From: Schistosoma mansoni
Lineage: Eukaryota > Platyhelminthes > Trematoda > Strigeidida > Schistosomatidae
Length of the DNA stretch: 64,000 nucleotides
Direction: 5' to 3'
NCBI RefSeq assembly: GCF_000237925.1
Contig: NW_017386020.1
Coordinates: 1,054,001-1,118,000, forward strand
Shown: piece after piece, positions 13,401 through 23,289 of the stretch
How positions within the stretch are numbered: the stretch's first letter is position 1
Layout: every line of letters starts with the position of its first letter
The notes under the pieces: generated by a model
What the model was told of the DNA's origin: nothing
Databases searched by the model: none
Seen by the model: only the letters and a program-made list of their open reading frames with translations
Made by a program: the position numbers and the translations under genes

Positions 13401-16400
13401 AATATCAAGTAAGTGTGTGTGTGTGTATAAATAATGGGAACAAAGTGTTAAATGCGTATTTAAGTTAACCCTGTTTTGTTTATTTAGAAAAAAGAACAAA
13501 ACATGTTACGGATTTCCATATCATGGACAGGGAATAAATTCTCGTAAACGTGTAATGGAAAACGCAAATTATGTAAAATCATTTATATATTTTCATATCC
13601 AAAGATGAAATCGTACTGTCGACTGTAATTGAATGTTTTGATAATAAATTGTTTCAGAAGGGGTTACTAAAATCTCCACAAAACCCCTTCTGATAATCAT
13701 ATGCTCACCAGTGACTGGCTCCATGAGATATTTCCTGGAGTTCTAGTGAGAAGCAGTAACCAGTGGAGTTCAACCAGGTCTGTTGGGAGATAGTAACTCA
13801 CCGAAGACATTGATGAATGGTTGCTCAATTTCGTGGATTGGTTGAAGTTAGACATTAACATCGTTGGATGCCGACTAGCTCAGTGGTCTATTGGTTGAGT
13901 GCTCTGTCGCGAGACTGGTAGGTTCTGGGTTCGAATCTCGCGAGACGGGATCGTGGATGCGCACTGCTGAGGAGTCCCACAGTAGGACGAAACGGCCGTC
14001 TAGTACTTCCAGGTTTTCCACGGTGGTCTAGCTTCAATTGACTCATGATCTCAACTCTATAAAATAAATTGTTTCCTTTGAAAAACCAGTACCTCCAGTG
14101 ATATCGCCTTCAAACAAATGAAAGAATGAGAATGTCACGTAAAGTGTTTCTCATCTACACACACACATACATACACTTATTTTTAGCGACAATATGCAGT
14201 GTGAAATACAGTTTCGAAAGATCTGGAATAACATTTTCTGAACTCGAACATTTGTTACAGATAGTAGGACCGGTTAGCGCCCTAGACTGCTCATACGATT
14301 TTATGTATCATTGGGCGGTCGTAAAACGTTCATATATCAAACAGGGAACAAGCGCGCACCCACACGTTATAACAACTGGCGACTCCCCTCTAATTGGGCG
14401 TTCATATACTAAAGAGGGCACGAACTTATACGATATAATAACTGGCACTCATACGTTATAACAATTTGTGAAATAAGTTGAAGATAGAAGAAGAGAGTTC
14501 TACGTGGAGATCGTAAGAAATATTAGAGTTATGACGGTGGTATTCACTTGCTAGTTACTTACACTGTAGAAAGATACTTCTTGACGGACTGTACAATCAT
14601 CACACCCGCGTGTAGTTGACAGTAAGATTTAGACCTCGAACCTTAGTTTCTCTGCTCTTAGTCTTATTACTCCCAACCAACCTGCATCGACTTTAAGGAA
14701 AGATTGTTCAACCAATACTTTATCTCGTTTTCCTAATGTGGTATATCAACATAGACTAATGCGCATTTGTATCATGCTCTTTGTTGAATATGATTGATTT
14801 ATAACTGACAGACAAGAATGTTAACTCTATTGATCAAATTTTGTGAAAATGTCAATTTTTGTATGTGTATCATCCAGGTTCCATTGATGATTTGGCTACT
14901 TATTCTCAAGTGTATTATTCCACAGCATGTGGATCAATTGATTATCCTATTGTAAAAACAACTGAATCATCCAATATGCACAGTTCTTTATGTTCTCCAA
15001 CAGTCTTCCATTCTAATTCACGTGACCAAAATACTGATAATACATCTTATCCTCATGGTGATGATGTATTCATTAAAGAGTCTTGTCAACAGAATGATTA
15101 CAATACAAGCGATCATTCAAGTTTAAATGATAAAAATCAACCTATTTTAACTAGTAATCAGTCATTAACTCCATTGCTATTATCGGAAACAACAGTTTAT
15201 AGTGTAACGAAATTGCATCCATCTATATCATCCAATCTAAATGATAAAATGTTAGCTGAAATTCAAGCTTTTCGTCATATGGATAGTGAATGTAAGTTCA
15301 TTGTTTTCTCTCCTATTATTATTATTATTATTCAATTCGATTAAATAGGGTTGTTTTTTTGATTTTTAATTGTTAGAAATCTGGAAATTATGTAACTAGC
15401 AAATGTTTCTTCTCGGTGTTATCACAACAGTGATCTTGAGTTCTGTTAGAAGTATGAGGGTGGCTATCACATCCCGGTTGCCCACACCGTGGAAGGGTTC
15501 TTCTAGATGTACCAGAAAAGGAAACTGGGTTAGAGTTTTCAAAATGTTAATAAACATATTAGATACATCCTCTTTTACTAAATGATTCCATAGCAAAAGC
15601 ACGTCTAGTGAATCAACTTAGCTTTCTTTTCAAAAAAAACATAACAATATGATTGACTTGAAATACTCAGAAGATATAGAAGAGATCATCGCATACACTT
15701 GTGACAAACTTTGTTAGCTAGAAATACAGTCTGGAAATATTGCATAACTATCATTCATTGTTATCGGTGATAAATATCTCATTCCTGAAATGATTAGGAT
15801 TTCACTTTCACAGCTTCCTAATTAAACCCTATGAACTCCTCTCGAAGTTAGTTATTAGTTGACGTACTGATGATTTAGTGTTTGAGTTCGTTGAAATCTT
15901 CAGCTATCCATTTAGTTTCATATTATAACTGAGATGATTCAATATGTGAATGTAAAATTGGTTGTAAATTCGTTATGTTATACCACTTGTAAATATATTA
16001 AACGGACTCTACAAATCAATTTTTAATGTTGTCTACTAATTGAAGCGACTGAACATCGCATACTCTATGTTCAGTATTAGGTAGCTGAAGGTAATTGATG
16101 GGAAACGTTGAACAGTAACACGTTGCATACATGTGTATTTGTAAAAAAATGATAAAAAAAAACATAACTAGATCCTTATTGACTTGTCAGTTTCATAAGC
16201 ATAATATTAATTTTATACCAGCATTGACTTGATATTGTTTTGTTGTATTTTTTTTGTTGAATTTATTTTCATCTTTAATCTACATTCTGACGTAAAGCTT
16301 CATCAATACCTAAACAAATGTTAAACAAGTGAATCTGAATTTTACACTTATTCCCTCTGATATAAATCATTTATGATAAAATCTTAGAATCCACGACTTT

Positions 16401-18994
16401 CAACCGATTCTCTTCAATTATGTCATACTTAGTCAATTACACCAGATTTATTGTACATGATCCAGGCATCAGATTGACTTATTTTAGGATTACATAGTGT
16501 AGTTGTAATTGTGTGCATTGTAATAGAATAGAAGACTTTGTGTCTATGACTCTAGTTTTCGTGTACTCAGCTGGACGTCTATTACGATCTGCTGTGCTCG
16601 ATTTATCTACAAGATACATACGTTTCCTAAACCCCTGCTTAATCAACAATCGGAATGAAAAGACTGAGAAGTGACTAGGAAGCATCAGTTTGAAGAAACT
16701 GAATGATAATGTGCATAACTCATAAGTATTTACACATTTTTCCTTCCTAAACAAAATATTTGTAAATAGACTGCTCCTTGTTTAATTGTATCGTAAACTC
16801 TCTCCAATACTTTGCCTCGTCTATAATTTCTCACCCACTTTTTGACTTTGTGATGCCATATGAACTGTCTAGCTTTTACACAACAAGCTCCTGGTATATT
16901 TAAACCTATTCAAACTATCAGTCACACATTTCATACGACAGTGAGTGTCAATGATATTCTACTTACAAAACTACTTAAGTATATGAGGTATTTTGTTTGA
17001 AACTGTTGCGTGACTACTGAAAGTTGACGGTTCTATTTTATTAACCACCATAATTCGTACTAATTAGACTATACATTTCAATTCTGTGTGTTCAGTCAAC
17101 TGATGTATATTTCAATCGTCTTCTGTTCAATTAAATGTCTTCATAGGTAAATAGTCTTCATTTTTCCAGTTTTTTTTTATCATATCGTTTGGTTTAGAGA
17201 AAAATTATTATTTATCCTTTTTTAATATTCTACTTCAGTGGATCTTACTCAATCTACCAAATATTTTATGGCGAATAATTCTCAAACTGAAACACGTCGT
17301 TTACCAGATTCATTCATGGTAAGTGTATTAAATATTTTGCACTGTCAATTCTTTGTACACCATAGTATGGTTTGTCAACCAGATGGAAACATTGAGTTTA
17401 TCAGCTATTAATGCGTTAGTAAGTCAACCTGAAAGTTGCGGATTAGATCCGTGGGGTGATTGATATTGTACACATCCGAGGCATTCCATATTATGATGAG
17501 ATAGCTGTCCAGTTTCCTGACCATTATCCATTTGTAACAAATTTCGCATACTTTCCTCAATTAACCTATAATTCAATGGATATGTTGTTGATTAGTTTGT
17601 AAATAATGTTTAAAACTAGAATTGTAGTCTACTGACTGTGAATCCCTTTTAAATGATCTGCTCAAGTTATGTATTTGTTATATTCTAACGTGTAAACGAT
17701 CGCGAATTTTCGAAGACAATCGTCATGAATCCTGACGCAACTAAGTTTTATGTTAATTGAGACTCGACAGATAAGGGTGTATGTATACTTTTGAAGGATA
17801 TAATGCTCTCTCTCGCTCCTTTTGCAGCCTTAAATCATGGATTCCTTAGTGTTCACAATTAGAAATGTATTGTAAATGAAGTCTAAGGTCAAAGCGTTTA
17901 CACTAATAGTTGAAGACAATCAAATATCACCATATCTATGTCCCCAGTGCATCCGTAATACTAATTTCAACCACTCAACACCAAACGAAATGCATAACGA
18001 TATCATGCCTTTATCGCATTAAGTCGTAAACTGAATAGTCTGAGTAATTTCAGTATGTACACTTGTCGGGCAAATAATGTGTTTGAATTTTATCATTGAT
18101 CATGATGCCCTCTTATCGTAATTTTGAAGCTGATGAATACCAATGAACGCATAACAACATTTAATCACATATTCTGGATTAAAGGTGTTGTGACATGCGG
18201 TGTCCTATTTTGACACCGATATTCAACCTTTCTATACATGAGCCCAATAGGCGACTTCAGTGAAAAGACTAAGAATGAGAAGGAATTTTATCAGGTTAAC
18301 TGAATCGGAAATGTATATGTTTTCGTTCATATACGTAGATGTACATGTCTGTCCCGTAGAAACTTAAGCCACCTATGATGATCGTCTCGTTCTTCAGAAA
18401 TCAAAGCCCATTCTCAGACAATCACGTGTACTTATCAGTTCACCGATTTCTGAGTCGCCTAATTTCTCAAAAAGAGTGAATTTCCTGAGTTACTCTATTT
18501 TATAGTTTTGTTATGTACTTTAGTAATCAAATTTACCTATTCCAAATTAATCTTTTTCTCCCTGTCTAAAACATTCACAGAATGAAAGTGAAGAGGAACA
18601 AAAGACTATGGTTGGTACCTTGCAAGTTGTAACACAGTCATTATATAATCAAAATCAACGTGAGGACACTGGACTAATGACTCCATTAATGGAACGTTCA
18701 ACAGAAGATTGTTCACGACTGTCAACAATTCATCGAAATTATTCAAAAGCGATTAAAAGTTATGGTCAATCGTCTTCATCATTATCACATTCAACAATTT
18801 TATCACCATCTTCCTTATCATTATGTAGTAAATCAATTAAATCACCGGCAAACTATTTGATATCTGATTTCCCTTCACCTTCTCCTCCTATTGTTATGAC
18901 GGTCAGTAGTAATTGTAGTGTTGCTCCATTTGCACGTGCTGAATTCTCTTTTATCTCTGATCCTTCAGCCTATGATGATATTGACAATCTTTAA
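10283..18994 (+). CDS. C-terminal exons of a Ser/Thr/Asn-rich protein of unknown function
   Basis: Six exons join in one open frame: 10283-10426, 11862-11914, 13246-13408, 14878-15291, 17239-17318 and 18581-18994. Every junction has AG/GT ends, intron phases agree (1,0,1,1,0), and the frame ends at TAA 18992. The visible part is 421 residues. It is rich in Ser, Thr, Asn and acidic residues, has few hydrophobic runs and no predicted membrane segment, so it looks like a disordered cytoplasmic tail. The first exon begins PPIPVRGYDQTDIDLVNQIR; the last ends DPSAYDDIDNL and carries a serine-rich block. The opening exon starts in mid-codon, so the N-terminal part lies further upstream and was not found securely. 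I do not recognise the family. The tail of a receptor or adhesion protein is one guess from composition only. The exon structure is well supported; the function is unknown. Confidence 0.8.
10622..10765. repeat. Short fold-back derivative of family A
   Basis: Starts with GGGGGTTTGTAGAGATT, contains ACCACCATT and, after CAGCCGTCTAGTGCTTTC, the inverted AATGGTGGTCTGG. Only the tail arms are kept; no ribozyme core. Confidence 0.6.
11862..11914 (+). CDS. Gene 1 exon, 53 bases
   Basis: Acceptor TTTCCTACCAG and donor GTGAGT. The phase matches both neighbours (starts phase 1, ends phase 0). It encodes about 17 residues ending CFDDSD. It was chosen because no AG occurs in the roughly 200 bases upstream, although the same frame stays open there. 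Confidence 0.6.
12125..12205 (-). mobile_element. RTE (SR2-like) LINE, 3' end fragment
   Basis: The (ACTT)n run followed by CGCCTGTTACTCTCAATGGA and GCATAGGCCACCGACCAGCA matches the 3' end seen at 29127. Tetranucleotide tails are typical of RTE elements. Confidence 0.6.
12395..12490. repeat. Dispersed repeat shared with 47585-47701
   Basis: The segment with GAAGTTTGTGCTGATGATGT and GAGAACAAAACTCCATCAAA occurs again next to the assembly gap in rearranged order, and partly at 22310. Type unknown. Confidence 0.5.
13246..13408 (+). CDS. Gene 1 exon, 163 bases
   Basis: Acceptor TGTTAAAG and a consensus donor GTAAGT at 13409. It starts in phase 0 and ends in phase 1. It encodes 54 residues rich in Ser, Thr, Asn and Glu, starting TNQESSEYERIYSIASTEST. 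Confidence 0.8.
13657..14064 (+). repeat. Family A hammerhead element, inverted partner of 9117
   Basis: Plus orientation. It begins with a partial unit whose ends form a hairpin (CAGAAGGGGTT ... AACCCCTTCTG), then ATAATCATATGCTCACCAGT, a tRNA-like part (A-box-like TAGCTCAGTGGTCTATTGG, B-box GGGTTCGAATCTCGC), the hammerhead, and the tail to CTCATGATCTCAACT. Confidence 0.85.
13961..14006 (+). ncRNA. Hammerhead ribozyme, family A, weakened stem I
   Basis: GCACTG, CTGAGGA, GTCCCACAGTAGGAC, GAAAC, stem III ACGGCCGT, GTC, TAGTAC. Same base changes as the copy at 9196, so the two share a recent ancestor. Confidence 0.7.
14878..15291 (+). CDS. Gene 1 exon, 414 bases
   Basis: Acceptor TATCATCCAG and consensus donor GTAAGT at 15292. 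Both ends are phase 1. It encodes about 138 residues starting SSIDDLATYSQVYYSTACGS, including several tyrosines in acidic or serine-rich surroundings. It is the longest coding block of the gene together with the last exon. Confidence 0.85.
17239..17318 (+). CDS. Gene 1 exon, 80 bases
   Basis: Acceptor TTCTACTTCAG and donor GTAAGT at 17319. It starts in phase 1 and ends in phase 0. It encodes 26 residues plus a split codon, ending RRLPDSFM. Confidence 0.8.
18581..18994 (+). CDS. Gene 1 terminal exon
   Basis: Acceptor ACATTCACAG before 18581, starting in phase 0. It encodes 137 residues: an acidic opening NESEEEQK, a serine-rich centre (SSSSLSHSTILSPSSLSL) and the C-terminus SAYDDIDNL, then TAA. 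A poly(A) signal follows at 19132. Confidence 0.85.
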   Translation, partial: NESEEEQKTMVGTLQVVTQSLYNQNQREDTGLMTPLMERSTEDCSRLSTIHRNYSKAIKSYGQSSSSLSHSTILSPSSLSLCSKSIKSPANYLISDFPSPSPPIVMTVSSNCSVAPFARAEFSFISDPSAYDDIDNL

Positions 18995-19131
18995 TTGATA
19001 TCCTGAACTACCATACTATGTTGCTCTACTACTACCACTACTACCACCACCATTACTACTAATGCTACTCATTTAAGCCATGAAAGTTGTAATAATAGTA
19101 GTATACATGCCATTCATTGAAATATTTTGAC

Positions 19132-19137
19132 AATAAA
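19132..19137 (+). terminator. Poly(A) signal of gene 1
   Basis: Canonical AATAAA 138 bases after the stop codon, followed by T-rich sequence. A second AATAAA near 20231 could serve a longer 3' UTR. Confidence 0.7.
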
Positions 19138-19149
19138 ATCTTATTTTAC

Positions 19150-20450
19150 TGTACATAATCACCTCTGTTTATTTTATTAATGAAAAATAAAACATTAAAT
19201 GTGTGCTATCAAACTATATTTTCACAATTAATCAATCATACATTCATTTCACAATAGTTCCACAATAATGTTGATCGCATTTAAACTGAAAAAAAAGTTG
19301 TTCACTTTTTAAAAATTGAACTTTACCCTGATTTAAAACAGACAAACAAACAACCAAATTGTTTGTTCATTTAATTGTTTAACTTCTGTCATGCAGAATT
19401 ATTTCTATCGGTTACATAATTTGATGATTAAACAAGAAAGCTAATTTGTGTACGTATATGCGCTTGCGTGTGCTTGTGTCTGGGGGGGGGCAAGGTGGGG
19501 TCCTCTCATTCAAATCTTTTATAACGATGAAAAATCAAATTAGCAGTAATTTTTCTTTGCAAAAAGAAAACGATGTAAACATCGAAAATAATCCAATGTA
19601 TTTGATCATTAGATCCTCATATTTAATGAATTCAACGTTATCTGGTTAAGATGAATGTGTTGATTATTCTTGCTGATGGTAATCTTTAAGCAATCAACTT
19701 AATCAGAAGAAAAGAAAGTTCTGCTTCTATCACTGCCTCTCATTCCAAACATTCCCATGTATACAATTGCTGTGAGTTGGATTTGTTTACGTATATATAT
19801 AAGCTTTCATTCACTTCAATCTTATCTTTGTCTATATGTGTGTGTTTGTGTTGTTACACATTTGCTTATTTTCATAATTACATTTTCTTATCGTCAGTAT
19901 CATTCGTAATTTTCTGTTTACTTACTTATCGGAGATTCCATTCTTTATATTCATATTGTCCCGTGTGGATATTGATTCGAATTATCCTGACAACTTATTA
20001 CATCTTAATAAAGTTGTTTTGTAACTGCTATCCATTACTTACCTAATATTGGCGTTAGTAATGGTGCTTTCTTGTTCTTTTTCATATCATATGTTTGCTT
20101 CCTTTTGCCTTTATCCTGCTCAAAAATGATTTCACTATCTTAATAATTTTATTGTATGTATTTACATCTATGGTGTTTACGTCTATGTATTTTTGTTGTC
20201 TATCTGTATACATGTTCTTTGTTTGTATTTTAATAAAAAGCTGATTCAATTTTGTGTATGTTTCATTTCAGAATTATCATTGTCCATATTTGTATCAGAT
20301 ATAAAAGTATATTAGACGATAAAACATGGAAGAGTATTGTAAGATTTGTTTCTACCTACATATATAGTATTGGAAGTGTAACTTCCGTAAACTTCAACTG
20401 TCAAAATAAGGTCTAGCCTTTACTTATTGTATCTGCTTATTAAATGAGAA
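19150..20450. other. 3' flank of gene 1
   Basis: AT-rich, with a G8 run near 19482 and an AATAAA near 20231. The hydrophobic open frame at 19777-20046 is T-rich low-complexity translation, not a protein family. Confidence 0.5.
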
Positions 20451-20454
20451 AAAT

Positions 20455-20655
20455 TTTATAATGAGTCGATCAGATTACAGTGTCTATTTACTTAGTGTTC
20501 TAGAGTTTAAGTATTCGCGTGAGATCGAAGGTCTTGGGTTCAAGTCCTGTTTGCGGGATTGTGGAGGCGTACTACTGAAGACTCCCATATTAGGACAAGT
20601 GCTTTCAAGGTTTTCAATAGTGATCTTACGTTGATCGATTAATGATCTCAATAAA
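20455..20655 (+). repeat. Family A element, hammerhead deleted
   Basis: The tRNA-like part (TTGGGTTCAAGTCCTG) and CTACTGAAGACTCCCATATT are present, but the part from GAAAC to GTC is missing. In the 3' flank of gene 1. Confidence 0.6.
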
Positions 20656-21122
20656 AATATGAAAAATCCTGAATAAAAACATTTACATAATGGAGTTCAA
20701 AGCTACCTTACGGTTAATTGTACTTACGGACGATTGAAAATCTAATACAAATGAGACGGACATTAATATAGAATCTGGGACATATATGCGTTAGCCCAAG
20801 CTGTTAAGTCTGATTAGCACAACGAGATGAAAATAACGAAAGTGATCAAGATAATGTAGTAGCAGTAATCAAAAGAAGATTAGATCTTGGAAATATGGTT
20901 TCAAAAAGCAGAAAAAAAAGATATGTATGAAGTAATATTAAGATTGAAGAGCGCGAAGATAAACAGTGAATGTCTGCAGCATTATGAACGATTCTGAGCC
21001 ATTCCATCCAAAACCTCCAGTCACTGCTTTCGGTTATCACGCGGACCCAAACGAAAAGAACAGCTTGAAGTAGTATATATATAGTTAAATTTAATCAGCT
21101 AAATAAATGAGTTTAATGGTTG

Positions 21123-21156
21123 CCATTTTATTATGTATAAATGGCAACCAGTACAA
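21123..21156. other. 12-bp hairpin
   Basis: TGGTTGCCATTT and AAATGGCAACCA are separated by ten bases. Perfect stem in intergenic sequence. Confidence 0.55.
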
Positions 21157-22189
21157 ATAAAGATTATTCATTTATTCTGTATATGTCTATTTGGTGTAAT
21201 TTGTCAAAACTCATTGAAGATAGTTCAGTAAAACATATTACATGAATAGAGAGAGATATATTGTCTTTTTCATCAAACAAGTTCTCATTACGAATCGACA
21301 CCAGTTTGAATATCACTAAGAACCAGGTGAAATTGGATAGCTGTTTCGTTTTAATATGAGACTTGATGATACAATGGATATGACAAAGTCAGACGAAACT
21401 GATAACAAAGTGTTTTCTAATAAAACGACAATCAAGGAAGAAGACAATGATGGTTGAGAGGAAAAGTGTATTTGATTTTAGTTAGAGGTAGGGTGAAACG
21501 AGAATTGTAAACTGACTATTTAGAGTAGGAGACGCGTTTCACATCAAATTGTGTAGTCATCTGATGGTTATCTTTGAAGAAGCTCCCTCATCTAGTTGAT
21601 GTATAGTAAAAATAACAAGGTCAACATCAATGTTGAACTCTTTAAAAATTATTTATTTTAAAGAATTATTTACTTCCACAGACTCTATCATTACATAAAC
21701 GCCACTACCTTAATATAGAACCTGAGACCTTTAAGTCTTATAAAAAGAGCATTACTATTATAGTGATCAATCGAATTCTCCTGATCTACATTTTCAGATT
21801 CACTCGATTCGCGATATTTTTTGCTTATTATTCCATTTGTCTAACTGAATTCCATCGGTTTTGGTATTTCAGTTACATATTCAGCAACTAGATACTAATG
21901 TTAGTCACTATTAAGTAACTGATCATTATTGAAAGGAGAAGTTAACAGAGATTATTCAAAACTAAGATAGTTGACATCATAGATAGACAGATCGAAGCTT
22001 ACCAAGCATTGGAAAAAAACGAAGATTTTAATCCTTGTTTTCCTTTGAAGAACCGTTAAATAAGATTCTTTTATTCTGTCAAATAACTAGTTCATTTAGT
22101 TGTTTTTTATGTTTAAAAATATGTCAAAAATATTCAATATGCAAATTTTGCTACTTCATCTTTATATTAGTTGTTTGAATCTTCCCATC

Positions 22190-22440
22190 GGTATCAAAGA
22201 CTGAGATTAATTAGTCTCTGTTTGGCATATGTTCATCCTATACGGATAGCCTTGATATTGCTGTAAGCTACAAGTATTATAAGCAGAGATGGATGCTGGA
22301 TAACGTTTTGATAGAGTTTTGTTCTCTGAGCTGGATGATTTGGTCTCCACCATCTTAATGGTGACTAATAGTGGCATCCAGAATGTGCATTTCGTCTTTC
22401 CTAAAGACGATGACATCATGATGATGTGACTGTTATTAAA
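22190..22440 (-). repeat. Degenerate Smα-type SINE
   Basis: It shares the Smα flank (CGGATAGCCTTGATATTGC, TATAAGCAGAGATGGATG) and the remnant GGCATCCAGAATGTGCATTT with stem II GTCTTT/AAAGAC. The CTGATGA part is lost. It includes a segment also found near 12395 and 47585. Confidence 0.6.
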
Positions 22441-22489
22441 AACAAGTACTGACAGTGTAAATGCATCGTGCCCTCGAATGCACCTTAAA

Positions 22490-22945
22490 ACTTAATACTC
22501 CAATTCGTGGTAAAATTTTAAATGAGCCATAAAGTAATGTGGCAACTGTTCAGTTCCCCACACACTGAGACTTCGACCTAAAGGTTTAATCAACATGACA
22601 TTAGAGTAGCACCAGAATATGCAGTCCCGTGGTAGACAGTGACAAACAATAGGTTCATACACCGATCGTTCCTTCAGGATACTGGAGCCCATGTGCACCA
22701 TTGGTTTGTAATCAGGGTTTTCCAACTCCAGTAGGTGGATCCTCCATACACACCAACCCGGTTTGAGCACGGGACATTCGCTTCTTGTCATTTCCATTTC
22801 GTAAACAACATACCCATTGAGAGAAGTCAGTGAGTAGAACTTCCCTGAAAGTGGTTGTATGCACGTGGCTATGTGATAGCATTTGGAGAGGGAGACCAGA
22901 CTCTTCCCAATCTTGACCGTACCAGAGCATTTGGGGGCTTATCTT
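22490..22945 (-). repeat. Repeat C copy (diverged)
   Basis: Minus-orientation copy of the 530-base repeat also at 30777, 32327, 39482, 61148 and 61738. Shared landmarks on the minus strand are CCCCCAAATGCTCTGGTACG and GGGCTCCAGTATCCTGAAGG. Its reading frames are repeat-derived, not a gene. Confidence 0.75.
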
Positions 22946-23065
22946 GAGTGTGAATTTATAAATTTGTATATATTCTATACTGAAAAAATAAATTTAACTT
23001 CATAATTCGTGTATAAATATTGAAATAGGAATTAATAAGACAGGATCTACATGAGACCAAATTAT

Positions 23066-23287
23066 CAGAAGGGGGTTTTGTGGGGATTTTAGTAATTTTA
23101 TATAGTTGAGATCATGAGTCAATTGAAGCTAGACCACCATGGAAAACCTGGAAGCACTAGACGCAAGGCGGGATCGTGGATGAGCACTGCTGAGGAGTCC
23201 CACAATGGGACGAAACGGCCGTCCAGTGCTTCCAGGTTTTCCATGGGGGTCTAGCTTCAATCAACTCATGATCTCAACTATATAAAA
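23066..23287 (+). repeat. Compact fold-back family A element
   Basis: The 5' arm TCAGAAGGGGGTTTTGTGG ... GGAAGCACTAGAC is the inverted copy of the 3' part starting at the ribozyme's GTC. A 20-base spacer and an intact hammerhead sit between the arms. The tRNA-like part is missing. Confidence 0.8.
23184..23229 (+). ncRNA. Hammerhead ribozyme, family A, fully intact
   Basis: Stem I GCACTG/CAGTGC (six perfect pairs), core CTGAGGA, stem II GTCCC-ACAAT-GGGAC (five perfect pairs), GAAAC, stem III from the self-complementary ACGGCCGT, cleavage triplet GTC. Every conserved hammerhead base is present. Best candidate for activity in the window. Confidence 0.88.
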
Positions 23288-23289
23288 TG

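Noticed and set aside
13900-13950. A true tRNA gene (A-box-like TAGCTCAGTGG and B-box GGTTCGAATC)
   Set aside because: The boxes recur in every family A copy with the hammerhead and tail, and no complete cloverleaf is apparent. It is the SINE head, not a tRNA gene.
14126-14461. 111-codon plus-strand frame after the family A element
   Set aside because: It contains a degenerate internal duplication (ATTGGGCG ... ACGTTATAAC twice) suggesting repeat debris, and does not fit the exon phases of gene 1.
19777-20046. Hydrophobic 89-codon frame that could look like a membrane protein
   Set aside because: It is translation of T-rich low-complexity 3' flank with no family features.
21530-21580. Possible hammerhead on the minus strand (GAAACGCGTCTCC)
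   Set aside because: The upstream part reads CAGATGA and the stem II candidate CACA/TGTG is offset by three bases, so the core cannot form.
22492-22930. Overlapping minus-strand frames of 101 and 72 codons
   Set aside because: They fall entirely in a repeat C copy.
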